NCBI GenBank assembly: GCA_030141605.1
Contig: JAQGDQ010000018.1
Location: 1 to 64,000, forward strand
Reading direction: 5' to 3'
From: Tubiluchus corallicola
Taxonomy: Eukaryota; Priapulida; Priapulimorpha; Priapulimorphida; Tubiluchidae
DNA: 64,000 bases
Below are positions 1 through 12,486 of the stretch, piece after piece (the stretch's first letter is position 1; the number at the start of each line of letters is the position of its first letter). The notes beneath the pieces were generated by a model, which saw only the letters and a program-made list of their open reading frames with translations, had not been told where the DNA came from and did not search any database. The translations under genes and the position numbers were made by a program.

Positions 1-2484
1 AATGAAATATACGGTTAGCTTTAATTCTGTGCATGATCCTGGCTGATTCCAATCAAAATCTTATATACTGAAATCGCGCTAATTATTTATTCGAACCAGA
101 GGGTATGGGAAAATCCCATTGCGTAAGGGTGACTAACACAGACACATGTTAGCATATCCAACAAGCCTACCTGTAAAATTCCTGAACTGTGTCTAAGTTT
201 TGACATGAAATCGAACTTGAATTTGTTAAGTACAAACAGGCATTTGTATTTTATTTACTTCCACGTGAACCTGCCTATATAAAGAAATGTGTCATTTATC
301 AAACAATAATAATTATAATATCAAGCTACAAAGAGCACTTACTATGTTACTAATGCTCGTAACATACATATGATGCATCTTTGGTGACAACAGGAAATTC
401 TAAACTGTTCACAAACAGATTAAAGTTTTTGCATTTTGATAAATGTCTCTGTACAATAGGCGTATGTATGTAGCTTGTCTCTTTATCCTTCTTCCCATAT
501 TCATTCTTTTATTGTTTTATAATTTATTAATTTAATATGTATTTTAGTGAATTTGAAATTACATAAATAAACAATTAAATTTATATGTTTATATATTCAG
601 ACGAACCTACACATATGCAGGTTCGTAAGGAGTTTAAAGCTCGTTGATTTAGAATTTATTTGAAAGGAACGGATTTCTGAGCAAAAAAGTTTAAGTAGTT
701 AAAGCTTTCTTTTACGAACAATCGCGAAGTAGTTAAATAAGCAGGGAGGATTTCCAGCTCAAATGGAACTTGTGTGGCACGTTTCTTTGCGAACTGAAAG
801 GTGTGACAAAATGTTATAACTAGCCTCATGCGGTAGAGCTATAAGCCTGACAATGAACTCGGTGCCACAATAGATACATGTCAGTCGGAAAACGCAAATT
901 AAACAGATTTACTTATGTGCAAAGATTTGTGACCCCCATAGACAAACTCAGGCATGGTAGTTTCACTTTTCTTCGTTAAACAGGTTGAATGGATAAATTA
1001 GATGAATGATGCCATAATAGACTGAAGAGGTTCATGAGTGTGACATGCAGCCTTGATTCCCTCCCAGCCTGTAGGGGATAGCCAGCTGTTTTGCTCAGCA
1101 GGCTTTACGTACCGGACGGCCTTGCTTTTAGAATTTAACAGAAATGGTTCAGCAAAATGGGACTTTCCTGGGTAAAAATTTAAGTGCAATGAACGAATTA
1201 GTCCACCAGTTGCTATGCAGAAATTTACAAAAATTAAAGTACAATATTCATGTCAACCACTTCTAAAAGTAAAAATGCCACAGATTATAATTATTTTTTC
1301 TTTATTTTAATACTTACAGGTAGGCGATTTGCGTTGCGATTTGTGAATACTTTCTAATGCGAATGAATACATTTATGGTACCATAATGCCATATATAGGC
1401 CACTGATATCAGTATCTATTGACGAACGTAGAAATATTAAAGTAGAAAGATTAATTAAACCAGTAAGGCTCTGTGGTGATATGTCCCCAATGTCCCCCAT
1501 GCAGTTCAGAGAGAATGTACTCGGAAATAAGGAATTAAAATAATAATCTCTCAAACATCTACATGAAGCAAAAACATAATACACGCCTCTATATTTTTAT
1601 CATTTTAACTGCAATTTAAAACTGTCTTCAGTTGATATATAAAATTATTATTTGTGATTTCAGGCACAAGTAAAAACAGTTGTAAAGGCTACAAAGATAG
1701 GCCAACTATTGTAACAGCCACGCTTTTAAGTACTGTATACATTCTGTCACAACCTACATTAAACCAATCTGTAACACACACAGTCCAGTTACTAATGAAC
1801 TTGTGCCAATGACACATTGACTGTTGTTCGGACACAGAAAGGAATTTGACATTCATTCCTTCGGTATAGTCGATCTGTACTTATTAGCGGCGAGCAAATT
1901 TGCCCGTTGGATAATAATGCTAGCTTTACTGAGTACCTGTCCTTGATGACGTAAGATAGCTTCTGCCAACCGAGTGAGCTCATTAGAATACCCGATGCTG
2001 CCTCTAATGATAGCCAATTTGCAGAAACTTTCCCTTTCTGAACGAATCAGAGTGAGGAAGCATGCACCAGTTACACACCGCAGGAAGTCAGGTATTACAC
2101 AAACTTTAATAATCGCTCTTCCTTCGTACTATCGCGTAATTATTGCACTGTTTGATTATGGGCCTTGTTCATCGAGTGTTGGTCCTATGAAATGTAAATA
2201 TTTTTGCCTCAGCGTGTTTGCTTTGCTCTTTAATGATGGTTGTTCGTGATTATGCTGAATTATGTTCATTTTCATTATCGCGTAATATTGATTAAAATAA
2301 AACTAGGTTATAGGTGCATGTAGTTAAACTTCATTAACGTAAACGTCGCGTGTTTAACAAATTACCATAGTTGATGAATTTAGAAAGTTTTTCCTATAAT
2401 TCACTTCAGCGAACCATTATTATTTGTTTATTAAATCATGCAGTTAATTAAATTACAAGCATTAAATTATGTTAGTGAATAGTC
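1..2484. other. non-coding region, nothing recognised
   Basis: AT-rich sequence with no open frame that looks like a protein, no exon with convincing splice borders, and no RNA gene I recognise. The short open frames here lack family motifs and are of the size expected by chance in this base composition. Confidence 0.5.
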
Positions 2485-2653
2485 GATGTGATGTGGTGTC
2501 ACGTGGCATGATGTAGTATATTGATGTGGCTCGGCGTTGTATGATGTGATGTGATGCGGTGCGGTATGGTGTGGTGTGGTACGGTGCGGTGTAGTGTGGT
2601 GTGGTGTTATGTGATGTGGTGAAATGTTGTGTAGCGTAGTATGTTGTGGTGTG
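2485..2653. repeat. degenerate GTGGT/GATGT minisatellite
   Basis: About 170 bases of imperfect 5-bp units (GTGGT, GATGT, GCGGT). One strand is almost entirely G, T and A, the other C, A and T. The units are too diverged for perfect slippage and repeat in steps of 5 and 10. An apparent His/Thr/Pro-rich reading frame on the minus strand is only the repeat being translated. Confidence 0.85.
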
Positions 2654-4495
2654 AGAAGACGTGATATGATATAGTGTACCATCATATGATGCTGCTTTTA
2701 CCATGTTGATATAGTTGAGTGCCGTAAACATGGTAGGCCACTAAGCCTATTTAGGGCCTACTCGTGTAGGCCATTGTAGTGTTGGAAATATTACCTGTCA
2801 ACATCAATGAGACGTATTTGTTGACAGCTTATTACTCTTTTACTTGTAAGCGGTTATCTCTACCAACCATCAGAGTTCTATAACATTTTAGCGATCCAAT
2901 TAATAGCTTCCCAGCTAAGGTGCCGAATACCATTATGATAACATATTTTCATTCACAAACATTATACTTGTTCCCACGACCCATTATGCCTGGGATCAAG
3001 AAAATTAGTTGTGAGCTACGAATTTTATGTTCTTGTTAGAAGCACTTTCACTTTCGCTCCGATTAAGTGTAATATAAATGTAACTGCGCGTGCTTGAATG
3101 GCCATTTACCTACAGTTATGGAGGGCGGTTCCATTACTAAGTTGTCTGTCATAACTCGTTAGATATCCATAGTCGCCTATATTGAATTATGCATTCGCCA
3201 TGCACTACTGCACGTAAATCATCAATTCACCTGCTTTAATACTCGTACTACTACTACTGCTGCTACTGATCCTACTGTCCTACAGGCCTTTAACTGGTTA
3301 ATAAAACTAGAATAATTTGTAGATAGCACCTTGTTACAGTACCCTTCCCATGCAAAAGAGAAGAGCAAACTGCTGATCTAGCAGTAAAACTAGAATGGCT
3401 CTTTTGTGTGTTGTAAATTTATCAAGTATACTTGAAGTGATTTATCAAAATTTTATGAGCCCAACACCCCAACTTACCTGTTTATTATCATGGATAGTAA
3501 GTATGAGAAGTTTGTCTTTGTAGTTTAGTGACCCACGGTGGAAATTCCCCGTGAGTCCAGCGACTTTCCAATCAAGCCTCCCAGAGCGATGAACTTGTGA
3601 AATTTATCGAGATATAATAATAAATTTTGCATAATTGATGTGTCATGTCAGATTGTATCTAACACTGCATGGGAAGGTATTTGCATGCATTTATTAATTT
3701 CTAATTTCGCAAAGATGATGAAACTGATATAAATGATTGAGCATTTTATAAACTCGCTGCATTTTAAAACGGAGATAATTCCTCCGAAATAAGATAGCAA
3801 AGGTATGTTCAATAACAAAGCAATTTTTCTTTTTCAATGGTGTATCAGCTTTTTCCCCCGTATATATACCCACTAACTGTGTAAAACTGTCTTAAAACTG
3901 TCTATTATATTCAGCATGTGTTATTGTAATTATATTGTATTCGATCAGCATAAGAACGTATGTACACAATACAACTATTGTACGACTATTTTCCCTCAAA
4001 TTTTGCCCAGGTTGAACGGTACATGTAGTATATACCTGCAGAACAAGCTGAATTCCCCCAAATTGCTGCAAAAATTGCTGTGTGGGTTGATCTCGTCGGG
4101 GCGACTGACCTGTTGTAATTGGGCTCCTGTTGAAGTTATTCTTTTCCTGTTTCGTCGCGTTACCTTTCACGGAAATTAGCAAATTTAGTGGTTGCGATTA
4201 AAATTCCGACTTAAGAAAGTTGAAGTTAGGGCGAGGAATTACAAAAGGAACGCATTTTTATTTGTAATGAGTAGGTTTATATCCATAAAACAAAAAGTTT
4301 GATAAAACAGAACAGAACGGGGTATCGGGTAATACGACAATCGCAAGCCAATCGATGTTGCTGTACATCAGAAACAATCGGTAGTAATCAAATCGATAGA
4401 AATAAGAAAAAAATTACTGGTCTATTCAAAGTGACGATAGGATACAATATCCAATATCATACCCAAGAGTTCATCTATAACTTTCAGTTAAAACA
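2654..4495. other. non-coding region, nothing recognised
   Basis: AT-rich sequence with a short trinucleotide run (TACTAC/TGC type) near 3240-3280. No supported exon, RNA gene or complete mobile element was seen. Confidence 0.45.
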
Positions 4496-4499
4496 AAAA

Positions 4500-4720
4500 A
4501 ATCAGGACACAAGGGTTTTAGACAGAAACATTTTAGACACACGGTACACACAGATCATTTTGGATACATATGTTATTTGGACTAAGGCAGTTTGGACACT
4601 TGGTAATTTGGACACATCGGCGATTTTGACACTAGGTACTTTGGGCAGGTATAAGACATTTGAATGAAAGGTATTTTGGACACATGTTGTCTGAACACAG
4701 GGAGTTTGGACATTAGAATG
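4500..4720 (+). repeat. degenerate tandem array, unit TTTGGACAC, forward orientation
   Basis: About a dozen imperfect units spaced roughly 16-18 bp and built around TTTGGACAC or TTTTAGACAC, often followed by a GGTA-like spacer. The same unit recurs in the opposite orientation at 5590-5790, so the two arrays form an inverted pair about 870 bp apart. Confidence 0.75.
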
Positions 4721-5589
4721 GGCAATAAAAAATTTCTACTTCGTACAGTTTGTCTTGTGATAAAGAATTTTCCGGGAATCAGTCGCAGCCTCGGCAGATA
4801 ATAAATCGGCGTTCTGGCAACAACTAAGCTAACAGGCCCCACCTGGTAAAACGTTCCTACAATACAAATTCTAGAAAGGCCACTTGAACACCGATATAAG
4901 AAGTTTTTATGAATAGATTGCCTAAAGTTGGTTGATCTCGTACCACGGCCGACTAGTATATTAGAAGATGGTATCATACAATTACCTTTGAATTAGCATA
5001 CGTAATAAATAACGTATAAAATAAATAAATAAAAAAATGATATTTTACTGAAACACGTGTTCCCTTGGCTGGACTGTCGCACTGACTGCATTTTATAGCC
5101 CGTTGTTGCAAACGGCAGTAGACAGTACGGATTCTCGACCAATGAAATCACCTCGTACTTTTCATAAATCATTAATGGGATTTGTGAAAAATACTCGTAG
5201 CAAGCCTAACTTGTCTTGGAAGGGTACAGATATAATATTTTAGGAACAAAAAAAGATAGGGGTACACAATGGTGATACTGCCATCAGCACAAATAATAAT
5301 ATCTATTAATTTTGTTAAATATTTAACTTAAAAAATAAAATATCAGTGCGATTGTCATTATGAAAAAAATGTGAAGCTGTGACAGCTATCCTTCAGTTTT
5401 TATATAATTATAAAGACTTACAGTAGCTTTTGTCCCCAGACTCGTCATTAATGATGTGATTTTGTCATGCCTATTCGTCTGTGTTAGCCAAAAGTCGAGA
5501 TGCAATTCGTCATTGAGGCTGCCTCCAGTAAAGATTCTCAAACGTTAGACAAGGAAAAACAAGCTGCATACATCTTAATTCGTATGGTT

Positions 5590-5790
5590 TCACTGTCCAG
5601 TGATTGTGTCAAAATGACCTATGTGTCCAAAACATCTAGTGTCCAAAACAACCTAATGTCAAAAACACCTAGTTTTCAAAATGTCCTCTGCGACCAAAAT
5701 ACATATATTAATAATAGTGTCCAAGTCACCTTGTGTCCAAATTACCTGTGTCCAGATAGCCTATGTGTCCGAATGACCTACGTGTACAAA
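5590..5790 (-). repeat. degenerate tandem array, unit GTGTCCAAA, inverted relative to 4500-4720
   Basis: Repeated GTGTCCAAA-NNACCT units at about 17-bp spacing. This is the reverse complement of the array at 4500-4720. The long open reading frame across it on the plus strand reads the repeat and is not a gene. Confidence 0.75.
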
Positions 5791-5794
5791 TCGG

Positions 5795-6065
5795 TGCGCA
5801 GTAAGTTTGGTACAGGTAAATTTGGTCCTGGTAATTTTGGCACAATGAAATCTTGGTATCGTGAAAATGTGCTACTAAAAATTTTAGGTAAAGCGAAATT
5901 TTGGTACTGGGAGCAGTTTTCCTACAAGTAAATAATTTTTCTAGTACAAGATGCCAAAGGTACAAAAGAAGTTTGGTATTAAGAAAGTTTAGTACTCAAA
6001 AAGTTTGGTACTAGACAAATTTGATACGGAAAAAGTTAGGTACAAGGAAAGTTTGGTACTTTATA
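5795..6065 (+). repeat. degenerate tandem array, unit AAGTTTGGTAC
   Basis: Directly abuts the GTGTCCAAA array. Units of about 17-20 bp contain (A)GTTTGGTAC or ATTTTGGTAC, e.g. near 5806, 5898, 5970, 6003 and 6050. It is probably a diverged relative of the TTTGGACAC unit, here in forward orientation. Confidence 0.7.
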
Positions 6066-6069
6066 TATA

Positions 6070-9000
6070 ACCTACTCGAATATGTTATACAGCCCATATT
6101 GTTGCATTTGTTTTTGTTTGATATTTGTTTGTTTGTTGTGTGTTATCATCATTGTCATCATCGTTGCTCTTGTCGGTGCTAATTTTGTTGTTTTCTATGA
6201 AACTTAGAGAAATTACTACGTTATTTCGTTTGCTGCATTGAGTATTTGTAGCAACCGGCTCTTAATTTGCAAGGGTTTTCGTACTTCCAGTATGCAAGCA
6301 CGAATTCTAATGACTCGAATTGACCCACACCAACCTGGGCCAAGTTTTCTTGCACGTATGTTGACATTGTCGGTTGAGTTCATCTGTATTCACTAGGCAA
6401 TGCGATAACTGTCTCAAGACGATCTTGTATATTTTCTGTCTGCTATTCTTTTGCTTTAGGCTTACAACCGTAAACTAGGAAAACGAGCAGTAATAATTGT
6501 TTGGACAAGGAGAATAAACTCAACACACGTTCTTTGACTTTTACGCCATATCCAGAATATAATGTGTTGATTTCTGGGAATCATGTGAACAAACTTATAA
6601 CACATACATGGAAGTCTATATAACAGCGTAACCTAAGAGCCTATACCTATATGTACATAGATAATGCTATAGCACAAATTGAAGGCTTCGAAGATATGTC
6701 AGAAATTCACTGTCGTTCACACTGTAACGTTGCTATTAGGCCTAATATGTAACTGACCTAAATGTTACTGGTATGCTGCTTGTGTGTAGAATGCTTTTGG
6801 ATTTGAGCATAGGTGACCCCAATTGAATAAAATATGGACTGCCGAAATTATATCTAGGCACACGATCTTTTATTCTCAATCAAAATTTGCGTTAATGCAT
6901 TTTGTCACAAAAGCAAAGGTTGAACACAAAGCAAAGGAGTCTCAAATTTGTCCACTTTTGGCGTGGGATTTGCTTTTTTGTCAAATAATGCTCACCTGTA
7001 GACTTACGTTGAATATTATGTAGATGTAAAATACCAGTATATTCAACGGTAACCTTGGTCTACATTTCGTCCATATAATTCAGCTTACCGCAAGCGCGGG
7101 GGCTTTGAGATTTTTCGAGAATTTAACAGCATTTTGAAGAAGGCCTTCGTACAAGTGCTTACACACATAAATACGCACAATAAAGAACATTTGTGTGTCA
7201 CCAGCCTGCGTCGTTAATACAAAAACTTGCATTTTCTGTTAGTACCGTTCATATTCAAAGTGGGCGTGACCTTTCACAGTAAAGCAAACATGAGCCTTCA
7301 CCTTGAAGTATTGCATAAACATCGTATTTTAACCACAATTATTATGATTATTTGCAATTATTGGGAGTTAAATTTTTTTTACTACTAATTAACTTGTTGG
7401 CGCACAATTTCAACCTAAATCAAGAAAGTCATCTGGTGTGCTCACTATACTGTACGTCTATCTGCTGTTCATTACTTAGATAGATAGATAAAATTAATTT
7501 GCGTCTAATGTATGAAACATTCAGGCACAAATAATACCTCATATCTATCAAATAGGAGCTCACCTTTGAGTATTTCACTAATGCAAATGCAATAAAAGCA
7601 AAAATGACATAATGAACGCACAGACGTACGAAGACACGTAAATAGATTTTATATCATAAAAAGGCACGAAATTTGGCAACATTTAAATGATGAAATTAAT
7701 GAAATACTTGGTGGTTCACATTTATTTTTTTCTATACAATAGTTTTCTCCGTTTGCCTAACATCTTGAAGCAGATTTTAGCAGTAATTTTGTATATCTCA
7801 TGATTTCCTATGAAGTGGAAGAAAAGGGGATTTTATAAAGTGTATTGCAAAGAACTTGCCATACAGTTACATTGCTTAACATTACGCTTACAAAGGACTT
7901 ACGTAATTCGAAAAGAATAATTAATCATTTAAAATGTTCGCGCCACCTGGTAAAATGATACTGCATCGCCATCCCAGTCTGTACATTAGTCTTACGGATT
8001 GACAAAAGAAAGTCTTTTATGCTTTTGCTTAGTTGGTATAGTGGGCACTACCGATGCTCTGATTATTTTTCAAACTTTACGCTATGTTATTTAAACTTTT
8101 TTAAAACGACTTACTGGGCTCAACGGTCATTGCGGAAGTTTAAATTTACAAGTTTTATTCAGCGTTACTGTTAATTCAAGCCCTCTATACAATAAAACGG
8201 CATATAAAATGTATAAGTTGCATAAAATTTCAAGACGAATTTTTTCAAGATTTATGGGGGTTTTGAAGAGTGTTTGTTATCCTTTAAATAAACAAACTTA
8301 TCCAAGTCGTTCCAGGTATTGAAGTTGGCTTCACATTGACTATAGAATCTGTCGTTTAACAATGCAGTGTAACAATGGATGCATCTCATCCTTGATAGCA
8401 CTAGCCCACGTAACTCACGTGAATGTTAATTAACAGGATACTTTCGCATCCCCCTTTTTTCATGCTAAATGGGGCGGTGCCACATATAAGTTACGCAAAT
8501 GATGTATGAAATTTTAAAGCATAGCTAATGTTTCTTAAGTTATGTTTCTTAAGCTATGTTTCTGTACCAAAATTAATCTTGAAAAGCTGTAAGTCTTCGG
8601 TTCATTGCTTGTACCTCTTATTGCTACTTCCCTATTCAGCGGATATGATATTATGATGTCATTTTTCATTTGTTTTATCCTGCAACCAATTGTATAGTTA
8701 TTAAATTTTAAAGCAATCAATTGCACGCCGACAGTTAGGCCTACCTTTCCTATTGTACTGTTTTTGTAACTAGTTTACTTCCCGACGATACATTTAATGC
8801 TGCCAGATCAGTTCAATGTTTGTTGATATCAATGTCTTTGCCCGCCATGCTCCTCAAGAACACCTTGAGCAGTGTCATCCACCTACCGCTAAAGCAAACA
8901 TATTCTATTCAGTAGCTTCAAACTTAGTAGAAGCACACGCTGAGACGGGTTATGTGCTAGTTATATCAAAATGCTTGCAAATAAAAAATACATGAAGCTA

Positions 9001-11511
9001 GATGAAAAGTGACGACGTTTGGTGGTAATAATAGTGATGCTGATGATGACGCTCAAAATGTACTAACAAAATAAAAATATATTATTAGAAATATCGTGAA
9101 TTTTTGGCGGAAAAGTGTTATTTGATGGCAAAATTGGTGCGAAAGAATTTAGATGTGAATGATTACTGATATACGCCGAAATCACAGTCGCGTCCCTTGG
9201 CAAGAATTTCACAAACAAAGAAAAGCGCCATTCTTTTACGGTATTTAGTATACTGATAAGATCACTAATTATTTATGATATTAGCATTACTCTTATAAAC
9301 AAAAAATACAGAAATTCCGCTTGCTTATCAGGCCCCATCTTCTAGCAACAGTACCTGTTTACATAGGTCTATTTCAGACAAACCGAACAGGATTCTGTTA
9401 ATTTCGCCAGTTGCTTTAAAAAAACTCTCGCAAAAATATAGAAAATTTTGCCTCGCCGACAAAGTATTCGCGGAGAGTAAAATGATGTATAGACAATACC
9501 AGAAACTAGTCCGAGTAACAAGTCAGTAAATTTAAACCGGATAAAAAGTTCAATGCTTTCGTGGTGTCTTTCTCTCTACTAAGCCTACATGATTGCGCTG
9601 CTATCATATATTTACTAGTGTTCAAGCTATTGAAGTAAGTATTTGAGCGGCCTATGAGTTGTGTTACGCTGTTTGTAAGCATATCGTGAATAACAATTGT
9701 TGTGTAGTACAAACTATTATTTTGAATCATTTTAATCATGTTGAGGCCACCTTCCGTGTTCTACCACTTTTTTCGAATTTTTCCTTTACTGGTTGATTCT
9801 TTGGTTCACTGATCCATTTTCTTACTGGCCATCGCCGTATTAGGTCATCAACAAAGCGTTTTTAGGATCACGAATGCCGTCCTTACCCCTTGTTTCCTCA
9901 GCTCGCTGATCTGTGCTTATCTAGTCCATTAGTTCTTCCAGCTTACTGGCCTTGATTCGAGGCATCGTTGTACAAAATACACCCCATTTTCTAAAATGCT
10001 AAGCTTATAAGTTCAACCTAAACCATACCCAATATACCCTCTTACAATTCAGTAATAGCAATGGAGCTGGGAGCCAATGGACGCGTGAGCTGTCGGGCTG
10101 AAGAATTATTGGGGAATTAATTACTGAATTCTGAAAGATATTAATGGATGCCAGTCCCTGTTTGACAAATCCGTATTTCCTCTGTAGGTCTTAAGTTTGT
10201 TGTTTCTTTTTCTACCCTTGTGATCTAACACAGGAATATACAAGAGGCTAAAGCACAAACAAACACAAACAATCATTGTAAGCACACAACGCAAGCACTT
10301 ATATAATGAAAAATTTTCTAAGTGATAAAAAATGTGATTGTAAAGACACTAACAAAGTCAGTTTGTTCTTAAGCAGTGAACAATCTATTCGTCTCATATG
10401 TGTGATCAACGATTTGCTTAAAATCATTCGCAGCGCATTATGTATTAGCCTTGGCACTGAATTAGTCCGATTTTAATAAAAAAAATCTACCTGATGTCTG
10501 AACTTAGTTACCTGACCTTATATTTTGTTTATCTGCATACGAAAGTCTGAATTAAAACATTTTATACATGAACTAATACTTGCACATTTACTGTATGCGT
10601 GTGCCCATAGAGGCCGCGCTTTTAATACTATGATAGTATTAATGATATTATGTATTTTAACTTGACTAAATCACAATTCTGCAAAATAGTTTTTCTTCAT
10701 CTAACACCACCTTATGCCTATCATCATAGCGACTGCCCTTGATAAAGAATTATTTTGTTTATATAATGTATAATAAACTCTGTATAAGTCGACAATGGCA
10801 CGCGTATAATCCGCTCCCTGACTTTTGACAAGGTTTTTCTATAGTGCTGCATTTTTATTGAAACCTTGTTTAAAAAGGGTTTTAATAAAAGAATTTCATC
10901 ATTTGCAATGATAAAAATCTTGTGCTTGGCTGTGTGCCTGTATACTAAATTATTTCAGGTGATATGGTTTTGCCTTATAGATGTACATAAATTAATTACC
11001 TAAAGTTACCAAATGTTAAAGACTTGACCATTGCATCACTTACCTTAAATCACCCTCGCTATGTTCAAACTGTTTATACTTTGCGTACGCATTTTAGCAA
11101 TATAATAATTGATTTTCAAGCCTTTTAATACATATAATAACATGTTTATGCAAGGTTATATAGGCCTAGGATTATAATATTGTGACAGGCTCTGTCATAT
11201 AACAAATTTGCAATCAAATGATTTCTGTTTCTTGTTTCTTTACAGCATAATAAAATTTGCAGCAAAGTTTGTATTCATAGGAGGATTTATACTGTAGTTA
11301 GATATCCTTAAACATTTTAAAGTTGTTTTGACACACTTTTATTTTTTTATAACACAATTCGTTATTCACTTTTATATTTTTGCACGTGTTGGTACCCAAC
11401 ACATACTAACCAATTTTTATGTTGTCATTACAGTGTAATCAGTTTCATAGGGGTTGCACTAACCTTGCCGCCTCTGACACGTCAGCAGGTCAATGACACA
11501 AACAAAACAGT
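6070..11511. other. non-coding region, nothing recognised
   Basis: AT-rich sequence with no supported exon. It holds small local repeats, such as a repeated TATGTTTCTTAAG-like unit near 8525-8565. An inverted AATTCAGTAAT/ATTACTGAATT pair flanks about 60 bp near 10046-10129. Three TAGGCCTA palindromes lie at 6737, 8736 and 11161. Confidence 0.45.
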
Positions 11512-11513
11512 TA

Positions 11514-11538
11514 CAGTAAAACGGGGTGAGTTCGCCAC
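11514..11538 (+). repeat. left terminal inverted repeat of the pogo-type element
   Basis: 25 bp ending GAGTTCGCCAC, preceded by the TA target duplication. It matches the right end at 24 of 25 positions in inverted orientation. Confidence 0.9.
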
Positions 11539-11775
11539 TTTTTAAGGGTATTTTTTTACGTTTCCTGCCATAGCAAGAGAATTACCAAACCGATTTTCTT
11601 AGTTCAAGCTTTATATTGCCCTTCGAATAAAACACTATCGTGGGGTGAATTCGCCACTAACAATTTAACACTGTTTAATGCCATTCTAGGCAGCTGAAGT
11701 TAACTGGTTGTGATTGGCTGGTTGGGGGTGAGTTCGCCACCCTATGAAAAAATTATAAAAAATGTCTAGTTTTAG

Positions 11776-12277
11776 TTTTCAAATAGAAACTTCTACATTG
11801 GCAAGGAAGGCTTGAACGTCTTCTGCACTGATCTTCACGCGGGCGCCCTTGATGTTGCCAGCCACTCTGAAAACCAGATTGTTCCTTCGGGCGAATGATT
11901 TGACAATGTCTATTCCAGGGGTGTTTGCCTTGAATCGTCGTTCCTGGATTCCCTTCGCGTCAAGAACACTCTTAATCACTAGTCGGAGATCGATGGCAGC
12001 CATTGGGAACCCCCACTCAGCGGCCACTGGGAGTGTTGGCGATTTCGTGCTCCTCGGCGGCGGAGAACACTGGCTGACCTCCGGTCTTCCGGGGATGACT
12101 TCCTGAGAGTTTGTCAGAAAGGGTCTTTCTTGGAACTCCGAATTGCCTCGCCGCTGGGCTGATTGTCCTGTTGGTATTCTTGACGGCATGTAGGGCAGCT
12201 TCCAGAGCTTCTGGGGTATAATTTTGGTATCTATGACCCGGTACAGGGGTGCAGGTGCGTGGCATGTTAAGTAGCAA
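11776..12277 (-). pseudogene. pogo/jerky-type transposase, DNA-binding N-terminus only, frameshifted
   Basis: Read from 12277 downwards, the frame gives a psq-type helix-turn-helix: YTPEALEAALHAV, then ISPAARQFGVPRKTLSDKL, followed by GxHPRKTGGQPVFSAAEEHEI. The frame changes near 12040, and the continuation (EWGFPMAAIDLRLVIKSVLD, then RRFKANTPGIDIVKSFARRN) matches the start of a CENP-B-like second helix-turn-helix. It stops near 11776. Known relatives are several hundred residues long with a DDE/D nuclease, which is missing here. The usual tryptophan in the G-x-D-W motif is replaced by isoleucine. This is a decayed, truncated gene inside an element with intact ends. Confidence 0.8.
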
Positions 12278-12459
12278 GAAATAGTAGACAAATAATATGT
12301 AGCGCAGAATGGAATACTTCTAGTGCGAATTGAAAGAAGATAACTGTCGTAAACTGCTTATAATGACGGTGATCATGATATCTGTTCATTAAACACTGAA
12401 CAATAGTTACAGCAAACCTACAATGGCCAATACGTAAGGGGTGGCGAACTCACCCTCGG

Positions 12460-12484
12460 GTGGCGAACTCACCCCGTTTTACGG
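12460..12484 (-). repeat. right terminal inverted repeat of the pogo-type element
   Basis: 25 bp starting GTGGCGAACTCACCCCG and followed by TA. A second copy of GTGGCGAACTCACC lies just inside it at 12441-12454. Confidence 0.9.
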
Positions 12485-12486
12485 TA

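Larger units (their letters stand above)
11514..12484 (-). mobile_element. non-autonomous pogo/Tigger-type DNA transposon (TA target site)
   Basis: A complete 971-bp element. The left end starts CAGTAAAACGGGGTGAGTTC (11514-11538 form the 25-bp terminal repeat). The right end (12460-12484) is its inverted copy with one difference near the tip (CCGTAAAAC...). Both ends are flanked by TA (11512-11513 and 12485-12486), the Tc1/mariner-pogo target duplication. Extra copies of the core GTGAGTTCGCCAC lie inside: at about 11641 and 11727 on the left, and a second copy at 12441-12454 on the right. The interior holds a broken transposase N-terminal region on the minus strand, and no DDE catalytic domain is present. 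The element is therefore an internal-deletion derivative that could only move with an enzyme supplied in trans. Confidence 0.9.

Noticed and set aside
2462-2731. His/Thr-rich open frames on the minus strand
   Set aside because: They are translations of the GTGGT minisatellite.
5500-5931. 143-codon open frame on the plus strand
   Set aside because: It runs straight through the GTGTCCAAA and GTTTGGTAC tandem arrays. The protein is just the translated repeat.
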